From Thermoplasmata archaeon (lineage in GTDB: Archaea; Thermoplasmatota; Thermoplasmata; Lutacidiplasmatales; UBA184), in NCBI GenBank assembly GCA_030040755.1, contig JASHTC010000150.1, forward strand, positions 1-5,246: a DNA stretch of 5,246 nucleotides, read 5' to 3'. Below, piece by piece: positions 4,289-5,246 of this stretch (its first letter is position 1; each line of letters opens with the position of its first letter). The position numbers and the translations under genes were made by a program. The notes beneath the pieces are model-generated. The model did not search any database and was not told the origin of the DNA. It saw only the letters and a list, made by a program, of their open reading frames with translations.

Positions 4289-5246
4289 ATGCGCCTCGAC
4301 CGGCCCGTCCTCCAGGTCGCGCTCGACTTCGAGAACCTCTCCCGGGCGCTGCAGGCCGCCCGCGAGGCCGTCGAAGGGGGAGCCGACTGGGTCGAGGCGG
4401 GGACCCCCCTCATCAAGAGCGAGGGGCTGGACGCGGTCCGCGAGCTCAAGAAAGCGTTCCCGAGCCATCGGATCGTCGCCGACATGAAGGTCATGGACAC
4501 GGGCGCCTTCGAGGTGGAGATCGCCGCGAAGGCGGGCGCCGACCTCGTGACGGTGCTCGGTGCCGCCGACGACGACACGATCGCCGATGCCGTACGGGGA
4601 GGCGAGCTGTACGGGGCGGAGGTGGTGGTCGACCTCCTGGGGGTCGCCGACCCGGTCGCCCGGGCCAAGCGCTCGGCCGAGCTGGGCGCCGCCGCCGTCT
4701 GCTGGCACGTCGGGATCGACATGCAGATGGCCGGCAAGACCCCATTCGCGGTGCTCGACGCGCTCGCGAAGGGCTCCCCCATCCCGGTGGCCGTGGCCGG
4801 CGGGCTCACCAGCGAGTCGGTCGCGGCGGCCGCCCGGGCCGGGGCGCAGATCCTGATCGTGGGCGGGGCGATCACGAAGTCCCCGAACATCACCGAGGCC
4901 ACCCGGAGGATCCAGGAGGCGATCGCGACCCAGAAGGAGGTCGCGACCGAGCTGTTCCGACGGTACTCGGGCGAGGACCTCCGCGCCGCGTTCCTCCAGG
5001 TCTCGAGCCCGAACATCACGGACGCGATGCAACGCCAAGGGGCCCTCCACGGGCTCCACCCGCACCTTGCGACCGCGAACGTTCGCATGGCGGGCCCCGC
5101 CGTCACGGTCGTGACCCGGGACGGGGACTGGGCAAAGCCCGTGGAAGCGATCGACCGGGCCGGCCCGGGCGACGTCATCGTCATCGACGCCGGCGGGGGG
5201 ACCACGGCGATCTGGGGGGAGCTGGCGAGCTGGTCCGCCCACGGCC
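4289..5246 (+). CDS. hps: 3-hexulose-6-phosphate synthase fused to RraA-like domain (partial, runs off the right edge)
   Basis: The visible 319 residues cover a complete hexulose-6-phosphate synthase and the first part of an RraA-like domain. The synthase interconverts ribulose 5-phosphate plus formaldehyde and D-arabino-3-hexulose 6-phosphate. In archaea lacking an oxidative pentose phosphate route it is thought to run in reverse to make pentoses. The orotidine-monophosphate-decarboxylase-type (TIM barrel) fold is clear: D13 on strand 1, 'WVEAGTPLIKSEG' (34-46) with E36, catalytic DxKxxD as 'DMKVMD' (65-70), 'HVGID' (140-144), and the phosphate-binding 'VAVAGGL' (167-173) and 'GGAIT' (192-196). 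After a linker helix, the RraA part starts near 219 ('ATELFRRYSGEDL'), with 'NITDAMQRQGAL' (242-253) and 'GDVIVIDAGG' (294-303). Similar archaeal fusions are about 430 aa, so roughly 110 residues lie beyond the window. The start is ATG 4289, with no SD and a TATA-like element about 25 nt upstream. The partner isomerase (PHI) is not in view. The role of the RraA part is uncertain. Confidence 0.92.
   Translation, partial: MRLDRPVLQVALDFENLSRALQAAREAVEGGADWVEAGTPLIKSEGLDAVRELKKAFPSHRIVADMKVMDTGAFEVEIAAKAGADLVTVLGAADDDTIADAVRGGELYGAEVVVDLLGVADPVARAKRSAELGAAAVCWHVGIDMQMAGKTPFAVLDALAKGSPIPVAVAGGLTSESVAAAARAGAQILIVGGAITKSPNITEATRRIQEAIATQKEVATELFRRYSGEDLRAAFLQVSSPNITDAMQRQGALHGLHPHLATANVRMAGPAVTVVTRDGDWAKPVEAIDRAGPGDVIVIDAGGGTTAIWGELASWSAHG

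Noticed and set aside
4261..5205. 314-codon minus-strand frame opposite HPS-RraA
   Set aside because: It is Ala/Ser/Arg-rich without motifs and would cover the divergent promoter. The plus-strand reading is unambiguous.
4238..5242. Extension of the methyltransferase frame to a 600-residue protein
   Set aside because: The extra 335 residues lie opposite the HPS-RraA gene, whose active-site motifs are intact. The peptide is low-complexity Gly/Arg/Asp and the conserved methyltransferase part begins just after GTG 4237.
1..5246. CRISPR arrays, tRNA/rRNA genes, insertion sequences, attachment sites
   Set aside because: No regularly spaced repeats, cloverleaf-like segments, terminal inverted repeats or transposase/integrase motifs were seen on either strand.

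Overview
The window is about 70% G+C, densely coding, and looks archaeal. Three things point that way. The right-hand gene is a hexulose-6-phosphate synthase fused to an RraA-like domain, an arrangement I know mainly from archaea. The gene starts at the divergent promoter have no Shine-Dalgarno sequence, but an A/T-rich element sits about 25 nt upstream, as in leaderless archaeal transcripts. The methyltransferase resembles the archaeal CTAG N4-cytosine enzymes. Proteins are Arg-rich rather than strongly acidic, which argues against haloarchaea. A high-GC Thermoplasmatota-like lineage is a reasonable guess, not a demonstrated assignment.

Left part (1-3433, + strand): four genes packed head to tail. 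They are joined by GTGA (877-880), ATGA (1221-1224) and ATGA (2903-2906) start/stop overlaps, so they are almost certainly one translationally coupled operon. Gene 1 is a PrgI/VirB3-like membrane domain followed by what looks like the beginning of a VirB4/TraC N-terminal domain. Gene 2 is a 115-aa polytopic membrane protein. Gene 3 carries the rest of the VirB4 N-terminal domain and a complete VirB4 ATPase domain with Walker A, Walker B and a sensor Gln. Gene 4 is an unrecognised soluble protein with a His/acid-rich middle and a polyproline tail. Together they look like the energising inner-membrane core of a type IV secretion or conjugation-like DNA or protein translocation machine. VirB4 appears to be split, with a membrane-protein gene inserted between the halves. 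The operon probably begins upstream of the window.

Right part (3440-5246): a beta-class DNA methyltransferase on the minus strand converges on gene 4, with a 6-nt gap and a 14-bp perfect palindrome that contains the only CTAG in the window. Divergent to it, with starts only 51 nt apart, is the HPS-RraA fusion gene, which runs off the right edge. A single TTAA-centred element lies about 25-27 nt from both start codons and may serve as a TATA box for two leaderless transcripts. I see no tRNA, rRNA, CRISPR array, insertion sequence or attachment site.
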